64,000 nucleotides of DNA from Methylobacterium sp. J-048 (GCF_022829515.1 NZ_JAKSYL010000124.1:17991-81990), one strand, 5' to 3'. Numbered from the stretch's first letter, positions 53,330 to 62,663 are shown. Numbers and translations: made by a program. Notes: generated by a model not told the origin, from the letters alone.

Positions 53330-55834
53330 CTAGGCCCTCCGACGTGGCCGTCGCCCTGCAGCATCCAATGGCAGGGCCGCGCGTTCGAACCCGGCCCAGG
53401 GATCGTGCCCCAAGGCGGAGAGGCGACCCGGTAGGCTCGCGACGTCGAAGCGCGCGCTGGACCCGAGCGACGGGAGCTCGTCCCAATTGACGGGAACGGA
53501 TACGGGCGCCCCGGGACGGGCCCGAGGCGAGAAGGCCGCGACGGCGGTCGCCCCGTGCTGGTTGCGCAGGTAGTCCACGTAGATCCGTCCGTCCCTGGCC
53601 TTCTTCGACACGGTCGCGACGAAGCTGTCGGGGGCGTCCTTCGCCATCTCGGATGCGATGCGCTTCACGAAGGCCTTCGCCTCGTCCCACCCGGCCTTCG
53701 GCTCGATCGGCACGACGACGTGCAGCCCCTTGCCGCCGGTGGTCTTCACGAAGCTGGTGAGGCCGGCGGCGGACATCCGCTCGCGCACATCCAGCGCGCC
53801 GGCGACGAGATCGGCCCACGCGACGCCGTCGCCCGGATCCAAATCAAAGACCAGACGGTCCGGGCGATCCGGGTCCGCGGCCGGCGCGCCCCAGGGATGG
53901 ATCTCCAGCACGCTCGCCTGGACCAGGGCGCGGACGCCTTCAAGGTCGCCGACGACGACCGCCTTCTCATCGCCTGCGATCCGGATGTAGCGCTCGTCGA
54001 GCCCGGCCCAGGCATGCTTCTGGTAGAAGCAGGACCCGAGACCGTCCGGGCACCGGAGAAGCGACAGCGGCCGGCCGATGACATGCGGCAGAATGCGGTC
54101 GGCGACCTCCGCGTAGTACTCGGCGAGCCCCTCCTTGGTCAGGCCGACGTCGGGCCACAGCACGCGATCCGGATGTGTCAGCTTGGCGACCGCCTCCGCG
54201 GGCTTCCGCGTCCGTGCCTTCGGCGGCTTTGGCTTCGCCTCCCGCACGACATCGTCCGGACGCACGTCGGTGCGGAGGGTCTTGAAGGACGCGTGCCGGA
54301 GCTGGCCGTCGCCCGTCCATCCGCGGAACGTCACCTCGCAGACGAGCCTGGGCTCGACCCAGCGTGCGTTCCGGCGCGCCAGCGGCGGCAGCTCGGCCTC
54401 GAAGGGCGCCGCTGGGATGCGCAGCGGCTCCAGCTGTGTCCAGAGATCCCGAGCGACCGCGTCGCGGAAGCCGGTGCCAACCCGCCCGACGTGGACGAGG
54501 GTGCCGTCCTCGTGCGTCCCGAGGATCAGCGAGCCCACGGAACGGGTCGCCGTGGTCGACGGCATGAAGCCGGCGACGACGAATTCCTCCGACGAGCTGC
54601 ACTTGATCTTGCGCCAGGCATCGGTTCGGCCTGACCGGTAGGGCGCGTCCGCCCGTTTGGCGACGATGCCTTCCAGGCCGAGCCTGCAGGCGTGGCGCGC
54701 CATGGCCGCGCCGTCGGCGGCGAGATGCTCGCTGAACTGGATGGGGCCGCCCGGCCGTGCGTCGTCGAGGCTCTGCAGCAGCAGGTCCTTGCGCTCGGTG
54801 AGGGGCAGCGCACGCAGATCCTTGCCGTCGAGGTAGAGCAGATCGAAGGCGTAGAAGACGGCCGATCCGGTATCGCCGGCGGCGAGCGCCTGCTGCAGGG
54901 CGGAGAAGCTGGAGACGCCGGCCGCGGTCTCGACGACGATCTCGCCGTCGATCAGGGCCGATGGCAGCTTCATGGCCTTCAGGGCCTGGGCCGCGGCTTC
55001 GAACTTCGCGGTCCAGTCGAGGCCCGAGCGCGTCAGTAGCTTCACCGAGCCCCCGTCGATGCGGGCCTGCATGCGGTAGCCGTCGTGCTTGATCTCGTAC
55101 AGCCAGCCGTCGCCGGTGGGCACGTCGTCGACGAGGGTCGTCAGCGCGGGCTCGACGAAGGGCGGCAGGATCCCCTTGCGGGCGGCCTTGGACCGGCTCG
55201 CCGGCGGCTTCGTCTTCCGTTCTGCGACCACATCGGCGCGGGCGGCGTGATCGGCTCTCAAGGCCTCGCCGCCAGCGAGATCCCGGTTGGTCCGGCCCGA
55301 CAGGACCGAAGTCTCGTGCTCGACGAGAATGTCGCCGTCGCGGCGCGCATGCTCGTCGTCGACCTTGATGAAAAGCCAGGGTTGCTTCTTCTCGCCGCCG
55401 CGGCCCTTCATGCGCACGAGATGCCAGCGGCCCGCGAGCCGCTCGCCGTTTAGGGCGAACTCGAGATGGCCCTTCGCCAGCCCGACGGCCGGATCGCCGA
55501 CCGGCTCCCATGACCCGGTGTCCCAGACGATCATGGTCCCGCCGCCGTACTGGCCCTTCGGGATCGATCCTTCCCAGGCCAGGTAGTCGACCGGGTGATC
55601 CTCCGTCATGACGGCGAGCCGCTTTTCGGCAGGCGACAGGCTCGGTCCGCGCGCCACGGCCCAGCTCTTCAGGACGCCGTCCAACTCGAGCCGCAGGTCG
55701 TAGTGCAGGCGCCGCGCATCGTGCTTCTGGACGACGAACCGCGCCTTCGCCGCCTTGCGGCCGCGCTTTCCCTTGGGCTCGGGCGATGCCTCGAAATCCC
55801 GCTTTTCCCGATACGGTTTGAGAAGCTCGGTCAT
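53330..55834 (-). CDS. ligD: ATP-dependent DNA ligase LigD (PE-ligase-polymerase)
   Basis: This 834-residue multifunctional end-joining enzyme has domains in the order 3'-phosphoesterase (residues ~25-190; KHDARRLHYDLRLELDGVLK, WEGSIPKGQYGGGTM), ATP ligase (~215-530; motif I YEIKHDGYRMQ with the nucleotidyl Lys, LIDGEIVVE, EGIVAKRADAPYRSGR) and primase-polymerase (~550-820; LVFDLDPGDGVAWADL with the metal Asp pair, SFVKTTGGKGLHVVVPIEPK). It repairs double-strand breaks with Ku, whose gene is divergent. The start MTELLKPYREKR was chosen at the conserved PE lead-in; the frame is open a further 220 nt into the Ku promoter. Confidence 0.96.
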   Translation of the reverse strand: MTELLKPYREKRDFEASPEPKGKRGRKAAKARFVVQKHDARRLHYDLRLELDGVLKSWAVARGPSLSPAEKRLAVMTEDHPVDYLAWEGSIPKGQYGGGTMIVWDTGSWEPVGDPAVGLAKGHLEFALNGERLAGRWHLVRMKGRGGEKKQPWLFIKVDDEHARRDGDILVEHETSVLSGRTNRDLAGGEALRADHAARADVVAERKTKPPASRSKAARKGILPPFVEPALTTLVDDVPTGDGWLYEIKHDGYRMQARIDGGSVKLLTRSGLDWTAKFEAAAQALKAMKLPSALIDGEIVVETAAGVSSFSALQQALAAGDTGSAVFYAFDLLYLDGKDLRALPLTERKDLLLQSLDDARPGGPIQFSEHLAADGAAMARHACRLGLEGIVAKRADAPYRSGRTDAWRKIKCSSSEEFVVAGFMPSTTATRSVGSLILGTHEDGTLVHVGRVGTGFRDAVARDLWTQLEPLRIPAAPFEAELPPLARRNARWVEPRLVCEVTFRGWTGDGQLRHASFKTLRTDVRPDDVVREAKPKPPKARTRKPAEAVAKLTHPDRVLWPDVGLTKEGLAEYYAEVADRILPHVIGRPLSLLRCPDGLGSCFYQKHAWAGLDERYIRIAGDEKAVVVGDLEGVRALVQASVLEIHPWGAPAADPDRPDRLVFDLDPGDGVAWADLVAGALDVRERMSAAGLTSFVKTTGGKGLHVVVPIEPKAGWDEAKAFVKRIASEMAKDAPDSFVATVSKKARDGRIYVDYLRNQHGATAVAAFSPRARPGAPVSVPVNWDELPSLGSSARFDVASLPGRLSALGHDPWAGFERAALPLDAAGRRPRRRA

Positions 55835-56039
55835 CGCTTCCAGGAAACGGGACCGGCGGGATCGGGTTCCTGGGCGGGCCGGGACGGAGGAGGGAACTAC
55901 AATACTAGGCAAGTTATCCACAGGTGTGCCTGTGGAGGAACGAGTCGAGTTGGACTCTCGTTGAACCGTCAAGCTCCCGATCGCTGCACTACGGATGCAT
56001 CGATGGGCGGCAATACTTCGACGGACACAGGAGACCGAC

Positions 56040-56936
56040 GTGGCAGCCCGCGCCAACTGGAAAGGTCATCTTCGACTTTCACTCGTCTCCTGCGCGGTCG
56101 GACTGTATCCGGCGGTCAGCTCGTCGAGGGAGCTGAAGTGCCATACGATCAATCGCGAGACCGGCAACCGTCTCAAGCAGCTGATGGTCGACTCGGTGAC
56201 CGGCGATACCGTCGAGCGCGACGATCAGATGAAGGGCTGCGAGATCGCCAAGGACGAGCTGGTGCCGGTCGAGGACGACGAGCTCAGCGAGATCGCCCTG
56301 GAGAGCACGCACACGATCAACATCGAGGCGTTCTGCAAGCGTGACGAGGTCGACGAGCGCTACTTGGACAAGCCGTACTACCTCGCGGCCGAGGACAAGG
56401 TCTCTCGCGAGGCCTTCGCCGTCATCCGGGATGCGATGAAGAAGAAGGGCATGGCCGGGCTCGGGCGCATCGTCATTTACAAGCGCGAGCGGGTGGTGCT
56501 GCTCGAACCGTACGGCAAGGGCCTGCTGGCCACGCTGCTGCGCTACCAGGACGAGGTCCGGTCGCCGACGGCCTACTTCGAGGACATGCCCGACGGCGAT
56601 CCGACGGCCGAGATGCGAGCGCTCGCCGAGGAGCTGATCGCGCGATCCACCCGGAAGTTCGATCCCTCGAAGTTCGAGGACCGCTACGAGGAGGCACTGA
56701 TCGCCCTGGTGAAGGGGAAGGCCCCGAAGCCGGCGAAGGGCAAGGCGAAGGCCGGTGCGCCGAGCTCCGGCAACGTCGTGAACCTGATGGAAGCCCTGAG
56801 GCGCAGCATCGACTCCGAGAAGGTCGTTTCGCCGGCCAAGGCGCAGCCGCGCAAGACGGAGACGAAGCCCTCGACGCCCGCGAGGAAGCGCGCTTCGGGC
56901 AAGGCTACCGCGGGCAGGACCCGAAAGGCTGCTTGA
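56040..56936 (+). CDS. ku: bacterial Ku, double-strand-break end-binding protein
   Basis: This is a 298-residue Ku. The core beta-barrel runs from the GTG start (AARANWKGHLRLSLVSCAVG) through QLMVDSVTGDTVERDDQMKG, CEIAKDELVPVEDDELSEIA, TINIEAFCKRDEVDERYLDK and PYYLAAEDK. The C-terminal tail from residue ~230 is Lys/Ala/Pro-rich, like other bacterial Ku proteins that use it to bind DNA. AGGAG lies 7 nt before the GTG. It pairs with the divergent ligD to form a two-component end-joining system, with a 205-nt shared control region. Confidence 0.96.
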   Translation: MAARANWKGHLRLSLVSCAVGLYPAVSSSRELKCHTINRETGNRLKQLMVDSVTGDTVERDDQMKGCEIAKDELVPVEDDELSEIALESTHTINIEAFCKRDEVDERYLDKPYYLAAEDKVSREAFAVIRDAMKKKGMAGLGRIVIYKRERVVLLEPYGKGLLATLLRYQDEVRSPTAYFEDMPDGDPTAEMRALAEELIARSTRKFDPSKFEDRYEEALIALVKGKAPKPAKGKAKAGAPSSGNVVNLMEALRRSIDSEKVVSPAKAQPRKTETKPSTPARKRASGKATAGRTRKAA

Positions 56937-57342
56937 CCGGCCGTCTGTCCGGCCGGCGCACCGCCGAAATTATTGCGTGCTAGCCCGGCCGTGATGGCTC
57001 CAAGGTAACGGCTGCCAGCCTGTCCATCACCGACCCAACCCAGTCATGTAAGCGGTCGTCGGCACTTCCTATAAGCGGTTATTGGTCGGCCGTCCGGCAA
57101 TCTTGGCTAGGGGTGGTGAACGGACCTCGGCCTTGCGCTTCAAACCAGACGCCCCGCTACGCACCGGGCCTCACTGTGGGCGCGGTTTGAAGCATCCAAG
57201 GAAGCGAGCCTTCGATGTGACAGATGTTGCCCAACGGCTACGCTCGTGTCGCAACTCTGCATCCCACGCACAGGAAGGCCACTTAATCCGTTCTGGCATG
57301 CAATAACGGCCGATCCGACTACGGAGAGGCTTGGACTGCGGA
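56937..57342. other. spacer with AGCGGAC-type repeat
   Basis: This 406-nt spacer contains repeat copy C (57015-57085). No gene or RNA was seen. Confidence 0.45.
57015..57085. repeat. AGCGGAC-type dispersed intergenic repeat, copy C
   Basis: CCTGTCCATCACCGACCCAA, then GTCATGTAAGCGGTCGTC and TATAAGCGGTTATTGG share the ACCGACCC and AAGCGG words with copies A and B, but are more degenerate. Confidence 0.4.
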
Positions 57343-58218
57343 ATGACGACAGCTGGGCTTATCCGACCGATCCATATCGCTGCCCTCTCCGCCTCGCTCA
57401 CCTACGGGTTGGCCGGCATCCCCGTGCAGGCTGGTTCATCGGCACAACCTGGACAGACTGTAGGGCAAGCCCCAGGCGCGCCATTGCCGATCGGGCTCTA
57501 CTTCATTGACACGTCCAGTTTCGGCTCGCGGGACATCACCCCACGCGGCACCGACTCGAACATCAATCTGCCGTCCTTCATCTGGGCGACACCGGCAGAG
57601 GTAGTCGGCGGACGGCTGCAACTTGTCGTGCTACAGCCGATCGCAGCTTCGAGCACACGGGGCGCGGCGTACCAGAGCGGGTTCGGCCAGACGCTGCTCG
57701 CTGCGCAGGTGGCCTGGAAGCTCGGCAACAATATCAACTTCAGCTACCTGCTCGGGGCCTACCTACCCAGCGAGACCAAGATCGTCATCCAAAATCCGGT
57801 TCTACACCAACGTTTCGCCATCACATACAATGGCGATGGATGGAACCTGACAGGCAACTTCCTGTACGGCACCTTCTTCGATACGCGATCGGCCAGCGGT
57901 ACCTTTTACCCCGACTTCCTCAACCTCGACCTCACGGCCACCAAGCATTTTGGCAAGTGGGAAATCGGGCCGGTAGCCTTCGGATCGACCGACCTTCCGA
58001 CCAACAATCCGTCCTATGCTCGGCAAGGCCAGTTCGCAGTGGGCGGCCTCGTGGGCTACAACTTCGGCCCGGTCAATCTCCAGGCCTACGTTACGCGGGA
58101 CGTTGTTCAGCGCAATTACGCAGGACTTGAGACACGCGGCTGGTTGCGCGTAACCGTGCCGATCTACCAGGATAAAAGCGAGACGCCCGAGCCTAGTCCT
58201 ATCCTGCGCAAGTTCTGA
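57343..58218 (+). CDS. outer-membrane MetA-pathway-type (phenol degradation-like) protein
   Basis: This is a 291-residue precursor. Its signal peptide lies in IRPIHIAALSASLTYGLAGI (cleavage near VQAG). A beta-barrel-like sequence follows, with GAPLPIGLYFIDTSSFGSRD, VAWKLGNNINFSYLLGAYLP and NLDLTATKHFGKWEIGPVAF. This is the pattern of the MetA-pathway_phenol/SphA-like outer-membrane family, often linked to aromatic or hydrophobic compound uptake, though no catabolic genes are adjacent. A TTG at 57331 has GGAGAGG directly before it and would add four residues. Confidence 0.8.
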   Translation: MTTAGLIRPIHIAALSASLTYGLAGIPVQAGSSAQPGQTVGQAPGAPLPIGLYFIDTSSFGSRDITPRGTDSNINLPSFIWATPAEVVGGRLQLVVLQPIAASSTRGAAYQSGFGQTLLAAQVAWKLGNNINFSYLLGAYLPSETKIVIQNPVLHQRFAITYNGDGWNLTGNFLYGTFFDTRSASGTFYPDFLNLDLTATKHFGKWEIGPVAFGSTDLPTNNPSYARQGQFAVGGLVGYNFGPVNLQAYVTRDVVQRNYAGLETRGWLRVTVPIYQDKSETPEPSPILRKF

Positions 58219-58609
58219 AATCGTCTCGGGCATGTCTGATGAGGGGCGTTATCCCCTGCGATGGATGAACGAACGTCCCTTGCCGGATCCTGCATGCCTG
58301 AATGGATCGGATCAGCCAGGACTCAGGGCGGGTCGTGAGCGGGAGCGGCGACCATGTCCGCTTTTACGCAGTGTCGCCCGGAAGCGGACCGGCGAAAATC
58401 CACTCATCAGAGACACCCCGAGGGCTATCGGCGCTGGCGGGACATGGCCGTAAGCGGAATGGCTGATGTCGGTTGAGGGATGCGCTAAACCGGGTATCGC
58501 GACATTCTCGCTACGAGCTTGCGGGAACACGTTTTGCCGACGTTTGAATAGCCGACGCGGTTTTCCGACAGGATTGCAGACGTTTTGTCGGGCCCAACAT
58601 GGATGGCCA
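58219..58609. other. spacer with AGCGGAC-type repeat
   Basis: This 391-nt spacer holds repeat copy D (58345-58455). No convincing gene was seen. Confidence 0.45.
58345..58455. repeat. AGCGGAC-type dispersed intergenic repeat, copy D
   Basis: GTCCGCTTTTACGCAGTGTC, CGGAAGCGGACCGGCG and GACATGGCCGTAAGCGGAAT give the same word set in both orientations. Confidence 0.45.
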
Positions 58610-58798
58610 GTGACCGTCGGGAAACTGATCGGATTCCGGCACCCGTGGCAGTTGGCGGTCGTCCACATGTCCAGCGGCATTACTGAATCGCAGGAGCGGT
58701 TCGCGACGGAGCAGGACGCCTACCGCGCGTTCACAGAGGTCGTAGAGAGCGACGGGATCGCATCGTTCAGCGCCACGGTCAGCAAAGTGGTGCACTGA
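58610..58798 (+). CDS. possible small protein
   Basis: This 62-residue frame starting at GTG contains GKLIGFRHPWQLAVVHMSSG and ERFATEQDAYRAFTEVVESD, which reads like a short alpha/beta protein. The ribosome-binding site is not convincing. The frame is open upstream, but that part overlaps a repeat. No family was recognised. Confidence 0.4.
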   Translation: MTVGKLIGFRHPWQLAVVHMSSGITESQERFATEQDAYRAFTEVVESDGIASFSATVSKVVH

Positions 58799-59055
58799 CC
58801 CCATCCGCTGCCTCGTCGAAGAGACTGTGGAGAGGATCCAACAGCCAAGTTCTATCGAGGTCCGGTAACGACACTGATCCTAAACTGATTTTCTCATGCA
58901 CTTAACGTTAAGCTGGTGGGCGGTCACGATCGCAAATGTGTCGCATCGTTGACATTAAATGCGACATTGATGACCGATTACTTTTCAAAATATCCGTGCA
59001 ATAGAAAAATATGCGGCGTCCCCGCCGAGTCACATGCATTCGATCGGATCAACCC

Positions 59056-59508
59056 GTGTCTAACTATTCAACCACCGAATTGGCGGGCGACGTCGTCTCC
59101 GCCTACGTGTCAAACAACCCCGTTCCGGTTGCCGAGCTGCCGGCGCTGATCGCCCGCGTGCACGGCGCGATCGCTAGCCTCGCTTCCGGGACGAGCACCG
59201 TCGCGACCAGCACAGTCTTGGGCGAAGCGGTCGACAAGCCGACCGCGGCCCAGATCCGCAAGTCGGTCCAGCAGGACGGGATCGTCAGCTTCTTGGACGG
59301 CAAGACATACAAGACCTTGAAGCGTCACCTGACTGCGAATGGTCTGAGCCCGCAGAGCTACCGCGAGCGCTATGACCTGCCAGGCGACTATCCGATGGTC
59401 GCCCCGAGTTACGCCGAGCGGCGCTCTGCCCTCGCCAAAGCGATCGGCCTTGGGCGTCCAGGTGCAATGGCTAAGATTACCCCGAAGGGCCGACGCAAGG
59501 CTGCCTGA
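59056..59508 (+). CDS. MucR/Ros-family regulator lacking zinc ligands, second copy
   Basis: This 150-residue protein has the same layout as the gene at 41169: an N-terminal helical part (TTELAGDVVSAYVSNNPVPV), AQIRKSVQQDGIVSFLDGKT, YKTLKRHLTANGLSPQSYRE and DYPMVAPSYAERRSALAKAI. The zinc-finger Cys is Ser (GIVSFLDGK) and one His is Asn (HLTANGL), so it should not bind zinc at this site. The start is inferred at GTG 59056; ATG 59011 would add 15 Arg-rich residues. It could regulate surface polysaccharide or symbiosis-like genes, as MucR does elsewhere. Confidence 0.88.
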   Translation: MSNYSTTELAGDVVSAYVSNNPVPVAELPALIARVHGAIASLASGTSTVATSTVLGEAVDKPTAAQIRKSVQQDGIVSFLDGKTYKTLKRHLTANGLSPQSYRERYDLPGDYPMVAPSYAERRSALAKAIGLGRPGAMAKITPKGRRKAA

Positions 59509-59764
59509 TCAAGCCCTGCGCTTCAATCTAGTCGTCCCCCGATACGCCATCCCGGCAGCTATCCTACTAGGATGCGCATAGCCCTCACCTTCATCGTCCT
59601 TGCCGGTGGAGCGCAGGCCAGGGACTCAGGATACCCTTCGACGCATGCGCGTGCGAACCGATCATCATGCCTCGGTATGGGATCACCTCGGAACTTTGCA
59701 CCGACGAGCGCGTGCTACGCAGGTCCCAACGCGGCGATATCCGCTGCTATTTTTGGTATGTTCA

Positions 59765-60133
59765 ATGAATACCATCAAAAAACTGATTTCGAATTTCGCA
59801 GAATTCATGTCGGCCAGACCCGGTCGGGCGGAAAATCATCAATTGCTTGCTTCGGAAGATGAGCGAGGTTCCGGTGCGAGGGCGACCAAAACGCCGAAGG
59901 ATTTCAGCGGCGACTACCGCATAGCGACGGACATGCTGAGGGATCGAATCAACAGGCGCTTCCCGGACAACTTTCACGCGCGGGTTGGATCCAACGCGAA
60001 CAGCATGCACGATTTTGGTGACGAGCGAGCCGGCGCGATCGACATGTCTTCGTCTGTCATAGCTGCAGCGCTGCGCGATGGTGCAACCGCACGGCAGGCA
60101 GCCGATGCCGGGGCTGCCAGCGTCGGTATCTGA
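59765..60133 (+). CDS. small hypothetical protein
   Basis: This 122-residue frame starts MNTIKKLISNFAEFMSARPG and ends SSVIAAALRDGATARQAADA. The N-terminal helix is amphipathic. The middle (KTPKDFSGDYRIATDMLRDR) is charged. No family is recognised and the ribosome-binding site is weak. The region is lower in GC than the core genes. Confidence 0.45.
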   Translation: MNTIKKLISNFAEFMSARPGRAENHQLLASEDERGSGARATKTPKDFSGDYRIATDMLRDRINRRFPDNFHARVGSNANSMHDFGDERAGAIDMSSSVIAAALRDGATARQAADAGAASVGI

Positions 60134-60364
60134 CTGGAGAGATAGCGCTTCGCCTGACAGAACGTCGGCCTGCTAACCCCGTCCTCGGTATGATGTTGAA
60201 GGGCCGCGCTGCGTATCGGCTCTCGCGGCTGAAATAGACGACCTCCCCCGCCACCCCGTGATCGGATCCGGCTGTGGGGCCGAGCGGGGCGGCTCAGCAA
60301 TATGCCGCACCGTATTTTGAATACATAGTGCGATCTGCGGCCTACCTTGTGCTTTGCCGGGGCC

Positions 60365-60598
60365 ATGGACACGCTTGACCCCCACATCGACCGCCACGCC
60401 GCTACGCTGAGCCCGCTCGCTCACACACTTGACAGGCCGGTAGCTGAATTCTTCGGCGAGCCGCCGGTCGGCGAAGCGGGCGACCTGCTTGCCCTGGTGC
60501 AGTTCTGGTCGGCAATCGAGGACGGCGAGGGCCGCGATCGTGTCCTAAGCGTAGCAAGACGGGAAGCCGAGTGCGGCGGCTACAAGGGTTGTGCCTGA
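60365..60598 (+). CDS. small protein resembling the tail of XRE regulators
   Basis: This 77-residue protein (MDTLDPHIDRHAATLSPLAH) has LDRPVAEFFGEPPVGEAGDL and LVQFWSAIEDGEGRDRVLSV. The LxxPVxxFF...L..F..I.D...R..VL order is typical of the segment after the HTH in XRE regulators and matches the gene at 43629. No HTH is present. A clean ATG lies at 60365. Function is unknown. Confidence 0.55.
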   Translation: MDTLDPHIDRHAATLSPLAHTLDRPVAEFFGEPPVGEAGDLLALVQFWSAIEDGEGRDRVLSVARREAECGGYKGCA

Positions 60599-60776
60599 GT
60601 CAGCCCAGTCCATGCCGGGCAACCTCGCTTCTGGCCGCATGTTCGACCGCTTCCGAGTTGGTAAGAAACCAACGTAGCCATCTAAGCATGATTGTCCCCG
60701 GTCGTGTCGATCCAGTTCGACTTAGAGGAATAGTGTAGCTGGAAGGTGGAAGAATTGCCCCCTTCTTCAATCGTGA

Positions 60777-61010
60777 TCAGCCTCCGGTGGAGATATCTGA
60801 GCCGACAGGGCGCCGTTCGGTCCACACGACTCGACCAGCTTCATCTCTGAGGATGGCCGATCCCGAACGTTTCCCAAGCAACCGAGTGAACCGGCCAGCG
60901 GTCTCGATGACCGCTTCCGTCTCTGTGCAGGCGCTGAACTGCTCCCGACCGAACGCGATACCGCTCGCAGTTGCACGATGAACCACATATTGGAGGTGAA
61001 ATAGCGTCAT
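60777..61010 (-). CDS. small hypothetical protein
   Basis: This 77-residue protein starts MTLFHLQYVVHRATASGIAF and contains TETEAVIETAGRFTRLLGKR and AILRDEAGRVVWTERRP. The DEAGRVVW ending is common in short Rhizobiales proteins, where it forms a small beta sheet. No signal peptide is seen. Function is unknown. Confidence 0.55.
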   Translation of the reverse strand: MTLFHLQYVVHRATASGIAFGREQFSACTETEAVIETAGRFTRLLGKRSGSAILRDEAGRVVWTERRPVGSDISTGG

Positions 61011-61103
61011 GCTTCGACGATAAGCACTGATTGCCAGCGTAGATGGGAGGTTCCATCGCCGATCAAGTGAGATCTGCGAGAACAGGTCAGGTTTCGAACC
61101 ATG

Positions 61104-61358
61104 CTACGCGCCAACTCTCTTGATGCCGAGGTGTAGCCCGATCCAGTCTTGAGCCGCGTCCACATCGAGGAACAGGGGCGCGCTCATCACCGCGGTCAGG
61201 CCGAACCCAGCCTCCAGGAACCACATGCCCGCGTTGGCCCCGTGCTGCCCGGACAGTTGCACCAGCACCGCCACGAGGAACCCGTCCGCGAACACGAGTT
61301 GGCCGCTGCTGTCTTCACTGCTGGTGGCGACACGTACCGACTGAAGGTGCAGGGTCAT
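61104..61358 (-). CDS. small protein coupled to a Crp/Fnr gene
   Basis: This 84-residue protein begins MTLHLQSVRVATSSEDSSGQ and contains LVFADGFLVAVLVQLSGQHG and FLEAGFGLTAVMSAPLFLDV. It looks like a compact alpha/beta domain ending in a helix. Its ATG overlaps the stop of the upstream Crp/Fnr gene (ATGA), so the two are translationally coupled. This supports a joint role, for example as a partner or readout of the regulator. No family is recognised. Confidence 0.65.
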   Translation of the reverse strand: MTLHLQSVRVATSSEDSSGQLVFADGFLVAVLVQLSGQHGANAGMWFLEAGFGLTAVMSAPLFLDVDAAQDWIGLHLGIKRVGA

Positions 61359-62098
61359 CCCGCCGCTCGCCTCTGCAAGTGCAGGTAGGTCGCGTCGAAC
61401 TCGGAGGCGCGGACAAGCTCGTCCCACGCCTTCACCACCAGCGTCTGCCGGTGCAGCGTGATCAGTCCGCGACCGCGCATCTCCTTCAACACGCGGTTGA
61501 TGTGCACGGCCGTCATGCCGGTGGCGTCGGCGAGATCGGTCTGGGTGATCGGCAGGGGACATCGGTGATCACCCGCCAGCCCGACCGCCTCCTGCTTCAA
61601 GTACAGCTCGCAGAACAGGTGTGCCAAGTGCTCGAATGCCGGGCGGCGGCCCATAGCGATCAACCACTCCCGGAAGATCGCCGCGTCGATCAGCGTGTCA
61701 CGCCAGAGCGCGGCGGCGATGGTCGGGAAGCGAGCCGTGAGGTCGTGCATGCTCTCGTGCGGGACGAACGCGACCGTGGCGTGGGTCATCGTCCCGAGGC
61801 TGTGGTCCATCAGCGGGATGTGCAGGCTCTGCAAATCAGGGATGTCGCCCGCGATGTGGAACGAGAAGATCTGGCGGCGCCCTTCGCTCAGGAACTTGTA
61901 GCGACAGGCCCAGCCTTCCAGGATGACACAGCACTGGGCCGCCCGGTCGCCGTCCCGCACGATGTCCTGTCTTGCCGTGAGGGTCCGCACCCGGACGGGC
62001 AGACGTTCGATCGCTTGTCGTTCCGCATCCGAAAGGCGGGCGACGCTCTCCAGCTTGCGGATGAGCGGGTAGAGGGCGTGGGGGAGCTTTGCAGCCAT
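61355..62098 (-). CDS. Crp/Fnr-family transcription regulator, copy 2
   Basis: This 247-residue protein has an N-terminal effector domain (LPHALYPLIRKLESVARLSD, then SFHIAGDIPDLQSLHIPLMD) and a winged helix with LPITQTDLADATGMTAVHIN and RVLKEMRGRGLI. Fnr-type Fe-S cysteines and a cAMP site are absent, so the signal is unknown. The adjacent Cys pair in AAQCCVILEGWACRYKF is unusual and might serve redox sensing. It overlaps the next gene by ATGA. An upstream in-frame Met (62155) was not preferred. Confidence 0.92.
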   Translation of the reverse strand: MAAKLPHALYPLIRKLESVARLSDAERQAIERLPVRVRTLTARQDIVRDGDRAAQCCVILEGWACRYKFLSEGRRQIFSFHIAGDIPDLQSLHIPLMDHSLGTMTHATVAFVPHESMHDLTARFPTIAAALWRDTLIDAAIFREWLIAMGRRPAFEHLAHLFCELYLKQEAVGLAGDHRCPLPITQTDLADATGMTAVHINRVLKEMRGRGLITLHRQTLVVKAWDELVRASEFDATYLHLQRRAAG

Positions 62099-62365
62099 CG
62101 TGGCCGTCGCCTTGCGTCGCAGGCGGAAGCACACGGCTCTCCCAGGCGGCAGCACCTGTACCGGAGCGGCTGACGATCCTCTGAGCGTAGGAGGTAAATT
62201 AGCGCGGCGATCAAACCTGAGTTAAGATTTTAGGCGATCCCGGTGCTCCGCATGGTCGCCCCTATCTGTTGACGTGCGGGACCTCGCAGAGACGTGACGC
62301 GGCTGCACGTGCCCTTGTTAACCTCGATCAGAGCAGGGCCTCTGTGAAGCAGCTATGGCGTCGGC

Positions 62366-62629
62366 ATGGCAAACCGGCTCATGACGCTCGACCTGTTCGC
62401 CACCCTCGACATCTTCGAGGACGATGTTACCGCCGTGGTAGACGCCTATATGGGCGACCCGACCTCTGGGCCGGTCTTGTTCGGCGAGATTTATCGGATT
62501 GATCCTGCCGCGGCCGTTGCAGCCCACCCCTTCGCCCAAACGCTGATGGGTCAGTCCTGGGCGAGCCCGGAGCTTCGGCGAGCCGCTATTCGCGCTGCCA
62601 TCATGCTCGCGCAACCGGAGCGGGTATAG
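62366..62629 (+). CDS. small hypothetical protein
   Basis: This 87-residue protein starts MANRLMTLDLFATLDIFEDD and continues TAVVDAYMGDPTSGPVLFGE. The middle (YRIDPAAAVAAHPFAQTLMG) and end are Ala-rich helices. No family is recognised and there is no signal peptide. It stands alone between regulators. The reading is supported mainly by protein-like composition. Confidence 0.5.
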   Translation: MANRLMTLDLFATLDIFEDDVTAVVDAYMGDPTSGPVLFGEIYRIDPAAAVAAHPFAQTLMGQSWASPELRRAAIRAAIMLAQPERV

Positions 62630-62663
62630 CCGTCGCGCCAAGTCAGTCGCGAGCGGACAGCAC

